Positions 1 to 4,846 of a stretch of 5,365 bases of DNA are shown here, piece after piece (position 1 is the first letter of the stretch; each line of letters starts with the position of its first letter). The notes beneath the pieces were generated by a model. That model was not told the origin of the DNA. It was given only the letters and a program-made list of their open reading frames with translations, and did not search any database. The stretch is taken from NCBI GenBank assembly GCA_903921605.1, contig CAIXQV010000892.1, positions 1 through 5,365 on the forward strand, written 5' to 3'. The translations under genes and the position numbers were made by a program. The stretch comes from an uncultured Planctomycetaceae bacterium. Lineage in GTDB: Bacteria; Planctomycetota; Planctomycetia; Planctomycetales; Planctomycetaceae.

Positions 1-204
1 CACGGACCGCATCTCACTGCCACCGGGAGTTGTCCCCGCGATGTCACCAAGGATCCAGAGTTCTCCCAAGGCTCGAATAGTTTGCTTGCCAGACGACTTC
101 ATCGGCGGCTGATCCGGGCCCATGTTGCACTCGTGATGGTAATCCCATTCTCCGACCAATTGCAAAAGCCAACGATGTTCATCTTGTGGTTCAGGGAGCT
201 GCAT
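1..204 (-). CDS. DUF1579 family protein, N-terminal 68 residues, runs off the left edge
   Basis: This gene is cut by the window edge: 68 codons are open from an ATG at 204-202 down to base 1, with no stop. The visible N-terminus contains EHRWLLQLVGEWDY (residues 9-22), then DQPPMKSSGK (31-40) and a LGELWILGD segment (46-54). These match the opening of DUF1579 (PF07617) proteins as I remember them, where an E-H-x-W-L-x-x-L-V-G-E-W motif is followed by a short beta-rich domain of about 150-170 residues. The biochemical function of the family is unknown to me; it commonly sits beside AHSA1, YCII and VOC-type small genes with ECF sigma factors. The ATG is preferred because it places the family motif at the usual distance from the N-terminus; no strong Shine-Dalgarno sequence precedes it. 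The gene starts 69 nt after the AHSA1 stop, in the same direction and frame, so co-transcription is likely. Confidence 0.87.
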   Translation of the reverse strand, partial: MQLPEPQDEHRWLLQLVGEWDYHHECNMGPDQPPMKSSGKQTIRALGELWILGDIAGTTPGGSEMRSV

Positions 205-273
205 GTGAAGAAATCTCTTACAAGGAAAGGTACTGATGGGACGAAGAAAAATCAGTCGCGAAACTCTCGCAGA

Positions 274-732
274 TTACGGCTGATCCGGGATTTCTGGTTC
301 AACCAGAAGGCACAGCAGATTCAAAGATTCCTGCCAGCCAAGATAACAAAACTCCACAGGAATGGCCGCAGGTACGCCTTCCTGAATGATCTCCAACTCG
401 GTTCCGCACAAAACGGTTCTCAGAGTAATCGTGACCTGCATTTCGCCGGGCAAGTTGGGGTCTTCGAAACTGTCTGAATAGCGAATTCGTTCGTTAGGTG
501 TGAGTTCCAGGTAGGTGCCACCGAACGAATGACTTTTCCCGGTACCTAAGTTGGTAAACGACATGCGATATCCGCCCCCGACACGCAAGTCCATGTGATG
601 AATCCTGCCCGTAAAACCATGGGGAGGAATCCACTTGACCATGGCCTCCGGATCGAGAAATGCTCGATAAACTCGCTCCGCGGGAGCACGCAGCACGCGA
701 TGCAGTTTGACAGTATTAGAAGTGTTTGACAT
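274..732 (-). CDS. AHSA1/SRPBCC-fold protein (START/Bet v1-like)
   Basis: This is a complete 152-residue protein with the typical length and layout of bacterial AHSA1-type SRPBCC proteins (PF08327, COG3832). The N-terminal strand and helix read HRVLRAPAERVYRAFLDPEAMVKWIPP (11-37), the classic opening of the family. DLRVGGGYRM (48-57) follows, then GGTYLELTPNERIRYSDSFED (71-91), a MQVTITLR strand (98-105), and the C-terminal helix with a GW pair (132-133) and SLNLL (136-140). The fold forms a hydrophobic cavity that binds small ligands or client proteins; the ligand here is unknown. There is no signal peptide, so it is probably cytoplasmic. A purine-rich GGGAAGGG lies about 10 nt before the ATG. 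The gene follows a sigma-factor gene after 143 nt and precedes a DUF1579 gene by 69 nt. A candidate ECF42-type promoter lies directly upstream, so control by the neighbouring sigma factor is inferred. Confidence 0.93.
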   Translation of the reverse strand: MSNTSNTVKLHRVLRAPAERVYRAFLDPEAMVKWIPPHGFTGRIHHMDLRVGGGYRMSFTNLGTGKSHSFGGTYLELTPNERIRYSDSFEDPNLPGEMQVTITLRTVLCGTELEIIQEGVPAAIPVEFCYLGWQESLNLLCLLVEPEIPDQP

Positions 733-792
733 AAAATTTCGGCCCTTCCCGAAGATCCGTTCTTACCGAATTTGATCCAGTTCCAGCCAGTA

Positions 793-819
793 GTCGAACG
801 GCGGCGGCACAAATCGACA
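793..819 (-). promoter_or_regulatory. Candidate ECF42-type promoter for the AHSA1-DUF1579 unit
   Basis: On the minus strand TGTCGA (819-814) is followed by a 17-nt spacer (813-797) and CGAC (796-793). From memory, the described target signature of ECF42 sigma factors is TGTCGA at -35 and CG[A/T]C at -10. The site lies between the sigma gene and the AHSA1 gene, and predicts a start near 786 and a leader of roughly 55 nt. I did not find the same pair with this spacing upstream of the sigma gene, the lipoprotein gene or the PDZ gene. The sequence match is observed; the assignment to this sigma factor is inference. Confidence 0.6.
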
Positions 820-875
820 ACGCTCGGGATCTTTTTCCGAAATTCCCGGCCGGCTCCAATCCTGACGCTGAAACG

Positions 876-2126
876 CTATTTCAGCTCCGCCAGTCGTCGC
901 TCAAGAAAACGACGTTCCGGCTCCTGCCGCACCAGGGTAATGGCCTCTTCATAGGCGGTTCGAGCATCCTGGACTCTACCCGCACGCCGACACAGTTCGG
1001 CTCGCGCGGCATGGGTCAGGTGATAGCTCAGCAATTCGCCCCGCTCCATGATGGAATCAATCGCCGCAAGCCCCGCTTCCGGTCCATGTTGCATCGCGAG
1101 GGCAACAGCTCGATTCAGCTCAACGATTGGCGATGGATTCATCGCATGCAACGCATCATAAAGAGCGATAATCTGAAGCCAGTCGGTGGTCGCTGTGGAC
1201 TCCGCACTCGCATGCACGGCCACGATCGCCGCCTGCAACGTGTACGCGCCGAAGCGGCGAGTCGTCAGGGCTTGCTCAACTAACGATTGTCCTTCATCGA
1301 TCAGCTTCCGATCCCAGAGAGTGCGATCCTGATCCTCCAGAAGGATGATATCACCTCCACTGGTCGTCCGGGCTTCTCGTCGAGATTCCTGCAGCAGCAT
1401 CAGCGCGACCAGTCCCATCACCTCGGGATCCGGAAGCAGCTCCAACAGAAGTCGTCCCAAGCGAATGGCCTCCCCGGAAAGATCGGCCCGAGTCATTGAA
1501 TCGCCTGACGACGCCGAATATCCCTCGTTGAACACGAGATAAATCACGGTTAGTACGGATTCCAGTCGCTCCGGCAAATCATCGGCGCTGGGAATGATGA
1601 ACGGAATTCCCGCGTCACGAATCTTTGCTTTGCCGCGCACAATTCGCTGGGCCATCGTCGAGGAACTTGTCAGAAACGCACTCGCAACTTCCTCTGTGGT
1701 CAACCCGCAGACTTCCCGCAAAGTCAGAGGAACCTGAACGAGACGATCGATGGCCGGATGGCAGCATGCAAAAATCAGACGCAGCCGATCATCTTCAATC
1801 TCCTGATTCGAAGACGAAGCATTGGCTTGTGAGATCTCATCCATCCGCCCGGCGATCTCAAGCTTTAGTTCATCAAGCTTTCCACGCCGTCTTAACGTAT
1901 CGATGGCCTTAAAGCGTCCGGCGGAGATCAGCCACGCGCGAGGGTTCTCGGGAATCCCGGATTCCGCCCACTGCACAACCGCCGCAGCAAAGGCCTCCTG
2001 TAATGCTTCTTCCGCCAGATCGAAATCCCGCAGCAATCGCACCAGACTGGCGAAGACTCGACGCGACTCAGTCAGATAGATCGATTCGACCGTATGCTGA
2101 GTGCTCGCGGTGGAATTCTTTGGCAT
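876..2126 (-). CDS. ECF42-like RNA polymerase sigma factor with C-terminal DUF6596/TPR-like extension (COG4941)
   Basis: This 416-residue protein is about twice the length of a normal ECF sigma factor and fits the COG4941/ECF42 group. Region 2 is near residues 17-81, with LRDFDLAEEALQEAF (32-46) and NPRAWLISAGRFKAIDTLRRR (61-81), which bind core polymerase and the -10 element. Region 4 is near 112-170, with DDRLRLIFACCHPAI (112-126) and the helix-turn-helix GLTTEEVASAFLTSSSTMAQRIVRGKAKI (141-169). The extension starts at about 185 with LPERLESVLTVIYLVFNEGYSAS, the hallmark of DUF6596. Helical, TPR-like sequence continues to the end, closing with QEPERRFLERRLAEL, a usual family C-terminus. No anti-sigma gene is adjacent, which fits the idea that the extension controls activity. 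The ATG is accepted because it gives the usual N-terminal length, although I see no clear ribosome binding site. Upstream, 61 nt separate it from the lipoprotein gene, with no terminator visible. Confidence 0.95.
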   Translation of the reverse strand: MPKNSTASTQHTVESIYLTESRRVFASLVRLLRDFDLAEEALQEAFAAAVVQWAESGIPENPRAWLISAGRFKAIDTLRRRGKLDELKLEIAGRMDEISQANASSSNQEIEDDRLRLIFACCHPAIDRLVQVPLTLREVCGLTTEEVASAFLTSSSTMAQRIVRGKAKIRDAGIPFIIPSADDLPERLESVLTVIYLVFNEGYSASSGDSMTRADLSGEAIRLGRLLLELLPDPEVMGLVALMLLQESRREARTTSGGDIILLEDQDRTLWDRKLIDEGQSLVEQALTTRRFGAYTLQAAIVAVHASAESTATTDWLQIIALYDALHAMNPSPIVELNRAVALAMQHGPEAGLAAIDSIMERGELLSYHLTHAARAELCRRAGRVQDARTAYEEAITLVRQEPERRFLERRLAELK

Positions 2127-2187
2127 AGCGGAAGGACGCTCTACGAAAATGCCCTGGTCGTTGGCTCTTCCATCTCAGTGAGTCTGC

Positions 2188-2892
2188 TTATTCTTCAGAC
2201 TTCTGTTCTTCCGCCTCGCTGGCGTAGCGAATGGCTCCCGGCTCTTTGGGGGCCGGCGCGTCGAAGGCAACAGTCGTTGGCAGGCGATTGGTTCTCATGC
2301 CATGCGGAATTCGGGCCGCTGTATCCACATCCTTTTGCAAAGACCCGCTTTGGTGAACATTAACTCCGAACGCATACCAGTTGTTGTCATCAGACTTGGC
2401 CATGGATAGTCCACCATCGCCCAGCACTTCCTTCGTCTTTGCGTCGTAGAGCACCATGCCCAGTTTCGCATACGCAAACTGGGACTTGCGTTGCGTGAGT
2501 CGAACTTCGGGAAGAGTCAGCATTCCAGGCAACGTAATCTCAGGAATACCAACGAAGGAATCGTTCGTATCAGTGCCCACACCGCCGCTGCGGACTTCCA
2601 TGACAACATCCGCTCCATCAGCGGCCGCGGCGATGTTTCCACCGGCTTTCATGACTCGATGACGGATCGAACCAATGATGTACGGCTTGTCCACGCACTC
2701 CAGATACTTCTCTTCAACAAAGACGTTCTGTCCGTAGAGCGGTGTGAAGTCGACCTTATCCAGCGACTGATCCACAGAGTTCGACAGCAACATCTGCTCC
2801 TTCGCAGTTCGCGCAGTGTTCGACGTGGATGTTGCTGTGCAGCCGGTTGTGATCAACACAAAGATCGTACAAATCAAGAATGAATGGCGCAT
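2188..2892 (-). CDS. Predicted lipoprotein, possibly DUF6655-like
   Basis: A 234-residue protein begins with a lipoprotein signal: MRH, a hydrophobic stretch FLICTIFVLI (5-14), and ITTGC with the candidate lipidated Cys at residue 18. The start chosen is the ATG at 2892-2890, because it places this signal at the N-terminus and has AGGA 7 nt upstream (2903-2900). An in-frame start at 2955 would add 21 charged residues ahead of the signal and is unlikely. The mature part has SNSVDQSLDKVDFTPLYGQNVFVEEKYL, a central DVVMEVRSGGVGTDTNDSFVGIPEITLPGMLTLPEVRL segment, and AKLGMVLYDAKTKEVLGDGGLSMAKSDDNNWYAFG. I recognise this pattern from planctomycete lipoproteins that I believe are called DUF6655; the name is from memory and no function is known. 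The C-terminus is charged and Glu-rich. It lies 61 nt upstream of the sigma gene, so partial co-transcription is possible. Confidence 0.88.
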   Translation of the reverse strand: MRHSFLICTIFVLITTGCTATSTSNTARTAKEQMLLSNSVDQSLDKVDFTPLYGQNVFVEEKYLECVDKPYIIGSIRHRVMKAGGNIAAAADGADVVMEVRSGGVGTDTNDSFVGIPEITLPGMLTLPEVRLTQRKSQFAYAKLGMVLYDAKTKEVLGDGGLSMAKSDDNNWYAFGVNVHQSGSLQKDVDTAARIPHGMRTNRLPTTVAFDAPAPKEPGAIRYASEAEEQKSEE

Positions 2893-2899
2893 GACGTCG

Positions 2900-2903
2900 T
2901 CCT
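2900..2903 (-). promoter_or_regulatory. Ribosome binding site that decides the lipoprotein start
   Basis: AGGA on the minus strand, within TCAGGA, sits 7 nt before the ATG at 2892. This supports the internal start that puts the lipoprotein signal at the N-terminus, rather than the longer reading frame from 2955. Confidence 0.6.
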
Positions 2904-2942
2904 GAGAAGTCTTCCGAAACGGTCGACTGAGTCTATGGACTC

Positions 2943-2967
2943 TCCGGAAAATCACTCAATCCGGAAA
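2943..2967. repeat. Direct repeat of TCCGGAAA upstream of the lipoprotein gene
   Basis: TCCGGAAA occurs at 2943-2950 and again at 2960-2967, 17 bp apart start to start. Each copy contains the palindrome TCCGGA. The pair lies 51-75 bp before the lipoprotein start, a position where a regulator could bind. Two 8-mers can also arise by chance, so the regulatory reading is weak. Confidence 0.35.
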
Positions 2968-3242
2968 CACGTCGGAAATCGCAAGATCATGACCTGATAC
3001 GTCAATACTCAACGCCCGAAGCCCAAATGACACTCGCATATCGGCGGAATCTGCATCTCGAGCGTCATGTTGTCGTGATCGCGTGGCGGTCGGAACTCTA
3101 TTGCTGTCCGATGTTCTTACTCTAAGGCAGGTTTCGCCGCGATGGTTGCCAGAATCTTTGTTGAGCTCTGAAGTGGTCGTGATCAGGGCTCGATGGGACA
3201 AGCACGCCTCTTGCTTTGATCAGAGCTGTGTCTAAATGCACA

Positions 3243-3280
3243 AATCCACGCCAAAGAGGTTAACCCCGATGGCGTGGATT
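3243..3280. repeat. Perfect 11-bp inverted repeat with a palindrome nested in its loop
   Basis: AATCCACGCCA (3243-3253) is the exact reverse complement of TGGCGTGGATT (3270-3280). The 16-nt loop contains the perfect palindrome GGTTAACC (3258-3265). The stem is strong in either orientation but is not followed by a clear run of T on either strand, so it is a poor Rho-independent terminator. It lies 128 bp downstream of the PDZ stop and about 350 bp upstream of the lipoprotein start. It could be an operator, a dispersed palindromic repeat or part of a structured RNA; the sequence alone does not decide. Confidence 0.8.
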
Positions 3281-3356
3281 CGTTACTGACTTCAGAACTA
3301 TTGAAAACGCCTGATAAGATCGAGAGTGCCTCTTGCGTGAGACTAAAATCATTGAG

Positions 3357-3390
3357 AAAAGCGACCGCCGAGGGTGGCTGTCGCGGTTTT
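3357..3390 (-). terminator. Rho-independent terminator downstream of the PDZ gene
   Basis: The 24-nt hairpin at 3361-3384 pairs GCGAC with GTCGC, has one C/T mismatch, then pairs CGCC with the opposing GTGGC around a GAGG-type loop. On the minus strand it ends in TTTT (3360-3357), 18 nt or so beyond the PDZ stop at 3408. The plus strand also has TTTT at 3387-3390 after the stem, so it could work in both directions. Confidence 0.72.
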
Positions 3391-3407
3391 GTTGGAGCCT
3401 CTCAGAA

Positions 3408-4415
3408 CTAGTAGGATACGACTTGAACCAAGCGAGGAATCACGATCAGCGAGACTGGTTCTGGTGAGCCTTCTCGAATGATCACAAGGTCAAGGCGTCC
3501 TCGAGGGACTTCCGTATTCACGAGATTCGGGTCAAGCACAGTCTGACCGTTGACGGACACAATCAGGTCACCCTTCTGCAGTCCTCCCTGATGAGCAGGT
3601 GAACCTTCAATGACCGACTGAACTCCATAAGCCTGCATATCAGGGATGTGGATACAGGTCAGCCCGACATAGTAGCTGAGCTGCTGACACTGAACCACGT
3701 GCCAGTTGCAGGGCGTCCAGGTATTCCAGTAATCCTGTGTGACATTCCAGTTGCCGTAGTGCGTGTTGCAATGGTGATGACAGATTGTGACCCACCAGTT
3801 GAAGTGAGGTTGAGTCATCAGATGTTTCGGAGCATGTGCTACTACATGCTGAATCTGTGGTTGGTTGTGGTGCTGATTTCCCGGATGCTGATTGACGTTG
3901 TGATGCAGGATATTCGACAGATCAACTGGAACGTGTTTGATCTTCGTTCCATTCCCCTGATGTGTATTTGGGAATCGGTGAGGATTCTGGATCGCATTCC
4001 CAATCTGATGCTGAAGGTTATGAGGAAGCGTGACCGTAACGTTTGGCTTCTTCTCATGGTGCTCGCGATTTCCAAAATGATTTCCAATCACAGAATTGTG
4101 AAAGTTGTTATTGGAAATGTTATTCCCTTCATGGTGTTCAACTCTCGGCCTTCTGAATCCACCGCTGAGCGAATTGTTCGTGAGATTCCCGCCAGGGCTG
4201 CTTTCGTGGTGCGTCACTTTGTTGGAGTGTGAATTGTTGTTGTTCTGGCCGATCCGGGATCGGAATGAATTGCCTTTGTTCGACGACTGATTGTTCCCTG
4301 AGCCGTGATTTCCGCTGAATGATCCCGAGCGATTCTTTGAATCTCCCAGGGAAACGGAAACGGCCGTTACAGCCAGTGCGAAAACCAATACCTGGCAAAG
4401 CTTGAAGTGTTTCAT
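3408..4415 (-). CDS. Exported Asn/His-rich protein with a C-terminal PDZ domain
   Basis: A 335-residue protein starts with a Sec-type signal peptide: MKHFK, then a hydrophobic core LCQVLVFALAVTAVSVSL (6-23), with cleavage likely near 20-25. Residues about 26-205 are low complexity and rich in Asn, His, Ser and Gly, with about 24 His between 31 and 205, often paired. Residues 204-246 form a Trp/Cys/His-rich segment with NWW (206-208), CHHHC (212-216), and further Cys at 236 and 243. A PDZ domain covers about 249-329: YGVQSVIEGSPAHQGGLQKGDLIVSVNGQTV (263-293) is the canonical ligand-groove and GD-x-I-x-x-x-NG core. There is no protease domain, so it is probably an extracytoplasmic binding or scaffold protein; metal binding by the His/Cys region is possible but inferred. 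The ATG follows AGGGAG at a 7-nt spacing (4428-4423). It has its own candidate promoter upstream and a terminator downstream, suggesting a single-gene transcript. Confidence 0.92.
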   Translation of the reverse strand: MKHFKLCQVLVFALAVTAVSVSLGDSKNRSGSFSGNHGSGNNQSSNKGNSFRSRIGQNNNNSHSNKVTHHESSPGGNLTNNSLSGGFRRPRVEHHEGNNISNNNFHNSVIGNHFGNREHHEKKPNVTVTLPHNLQHQIGNAIQNPHRFPNTHQGNGTKIKHVPVDLSNILHHNVNQHPGNQHHNQPQIQHVVAHAPKHLMTQPHFNWWVTICHHHCNTHYGNWNVTQDYWNTWTPCNWHVVQCQQLSYYVGLTCIHIPDMQAYGVQSVIEGSPAHQGGLQKGDLIVSVNGQTVLDPNLVNTEVPRGRLDLVIIREGSPEPVSLIVIPRLVQVVSY

Positions 4416-4422
4416 CGAAGTT

Positions 4423-4428
4423 CTCCCT
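4423..4428 (-). promoter_or_regulatory. Ribosome binding site of the PDZ gene
   Basis: AGGGAG on the minus strand lies 7 nt before the ATG at 4415, a good Shine-Dalgarno match and spacing. It fixes the start that gives an intact signal peptide. Confidence 0.75.
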
Positions 4429-4447
4429 CGGGTGGTGTCTGTTCATA

Positions 4448-4466
4448 AGGCTGAGCATTTCAGCCT
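4448..4466 (-). promoter_or_regulatory. Hairpin in the predicted 5' leader of the PDZ gene
   Basis: AGGCTGA (4448-4454) and TCAGCCT (4460-4466) are perfect reverse complements around a 5-nt loop. The hairpin sits about 32 nt upstream of the start codon and inside the leader predicted from the promoter at 4498-4526. It is not followed by a T run on the minus strand, so it is not a terminator. It may stabilise the mRNA or be a binding site. Confidence 0.5.
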
Positions 4467-4497
4467 CTGACTTCACCAGCGAGAGAACTGCAGAGTT

Positions 4498-4526
4498 GTT
4501 ACAAACAATGTTTCGTTTTTCTTCAA
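4498..4526 (-). promoter_or_regulatory. Candidate sigma70-type promoter of the PDZ gene
   Basis: On the minus strand TTGAAG (4526-4521) and TGTAAC (4503-4498) are separated by exactly 17 nt, each matching 4 of 6 consensus bases. The spacer is A/T-rich. Transcription would begin near 4491, giving a leader of about 75 nt. It lies immediately after the terminator at 4534-4564, as expected for an independent unit. This is a consensus match by eye. Confidence 0.45.
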
Positions 4527-4533
4527 GGCCCTG

Positions 4534-4564
4534 AAAAAACGGGAGCCGACACGCCCGCCGGCTC
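4534..4564 (-). terminator. Rho-independent terminator upstream of the PDZ gene
   Basis: On the minus strand GAGCCG (4564-4559) and CGGCTC (4548-4543) form a 6-bp GC-rich stem with a 10-nt loop, followed after CCG by six T (4539-4534). It would end transcription arriving from the WD40 gene, whose stop is about 283 nt upstream. That distance is long, so an untranslated 3' region or a small RNA between them is possible. Confidence 0.75.
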
Positions 4565-4661
4565 GCTTCTACCGGTGACTCAGCGATCTCTGCGGGAATC
4601 AGTGGGCTGAGGAGCTGTCCCTCAAAAGCGTGCGATTTGCATGAATTTGAAGAGTCAGCCG

Positions 4662-4687
4662 GTGAGCCTGCGTTCGCTAAGGCTCAC
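4662..4687. repeat. REP-like palindrome with 8-bp arms
   Basis: GTGAGCCT (4662-4669) is the exact reverse complement of AGGCTCAC (4680-4687), with a 10-nt loop that may add a GC/GC pair. It is intergenic and lies between two convergently placed structures. Short GC-rich palindromes of this sort are often dispersed through planctomycete intergenic regions, so a repetitive extragenic palindrome is my best guess. The word GAACGCAGGC on the minus strand of this hairpin also occurs on the plus strand at 4745-4754. Confidence 0.6.
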
Positions 4688-4702
4688 TTGTTCTACCCCA
4701 CA

Positions 4703-4780
4703 GTAAAACGTTGCCATTTGCAGGGTGTGGCAATTTCGCCGCCGCGAACGCAGGCATGCCATTTACGGGCCGTGTTTTAC
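4703..4780. repeat. Cluster of short inverted and direct repeats
   Basis: The segment is bounded by GTAAAAC (4703-4709) and its reverse complement GTTTTAC (4774-4780). Inside are TTGCCA/TGGCAA (4711-4716, 4728-4733), the palindrome GGCATGCC (4753-4760), and two similar copies of TGCCATTT followed by a G-rich end (from 4712 and from 4757). The arrangement could fold into a branched structure on either strand. Whether it is a small mobile-type element, an RNA or chance cannot be told from one copy. Confidence 0.4.
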
Positions 4781-4846
4781 GGACATTATGTCTAACCAAA
4801 GCCCACGGGATGCAGAACTTGGTTCTCAGCGACATTCGCAAGCGTG

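Larger units (their letters stand above)
2893..3407. other. 515-bp intergenic region with structured elements but no credible gene
   Basis: This gap separates the PDZ gene from the lipoprotein gene. It holds the terminator at 3357-3390, the nested palindrome at 3243-3280, and near the lipoprotein start two copies of TCCGGAAA (2943-2950 and 2960-2967) and a small GAGTC/GACTC inverted repeat (2929-2933, 2938-2942). On the minus strand a TTGACG around 3003-2998 resembles a -35 element, but I find no matching -10, so I do not call a promoter. A minus-strand frame of 81 codons (3201-2956) needs a TTG start and looks random. Confidence 0.6.
4416..4846. other. 431-bp intergenic region between the WD40 and PDZ genes
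   Basis: The half next to the PDZ gene holds its ribosome binding site, leader hairpin, candidate promoter and the terminator at 4534-4564. The other half holds the hairpin at 4662-4687 and a cluster of short repeats at 4703-4780. I see no credible reading frame on either strand; a plus-strand frame from 4711 extends into the WD40 gene as its antisense. Confidence 0.6.

Noticed and set aside
82..477. 131-codon plus-strand reading frame at the left end
   Set aside because: It overlaps the DUF1579 and AHSA1 genes on the opposite strand, both with clear family motifs; its own translation is Arg/Gln-rich and without motif.
763..886. About 40-codon open minus-strand frame after the sigma-factor stop, ending FDYWLELDQIR
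   Set aside because: It has no ATG and a stop directly upstream in frame, the sigma factor already has a normal C-terminus, and the stretch is better explained as the promoter region of the AHSA1 gene.
2181..2201. AGTCTG/CAGACT hairpin over the lipoprotein stop codon as a terminator
   Set aside because: The stem is only 6 bp with a 9-nt loop and no T tract follows on the minus strand.
2893..2955. Longer N-terminus for the lipoprotein starting at 2955
   Set aside because: It would place 21 charged residues before the lipoprotein signal; the ATG at 2892 has an AGGA at good spacing and gives a proper signal peptide.
2956..3201. 81-codon minus-strand frame upstream of the lipoprotein
   Set aside because: It needs a TTG start with no ribosome binding site, has random-looking composition and no family resemblance.
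3292..3410. 9-bp direct repeat TCAGAACTA at 3292-3300 and 3402-3410
   Set aside because: A single short repeat 110 bp apart, one copy overlapping a stop codon, with no flanking similarity; consistent with chance.
3648..4232. 194-codon plus-strand reading frame opposite the PDZ gene
   Set aside because: It is fully antisense to the low-complexity part of a gene with a signal peptide, ribosome binding site and PDZ domain. Its hydrophobic composition is what results from reading Asn/His codons backwards, and it has no recognisable domain.
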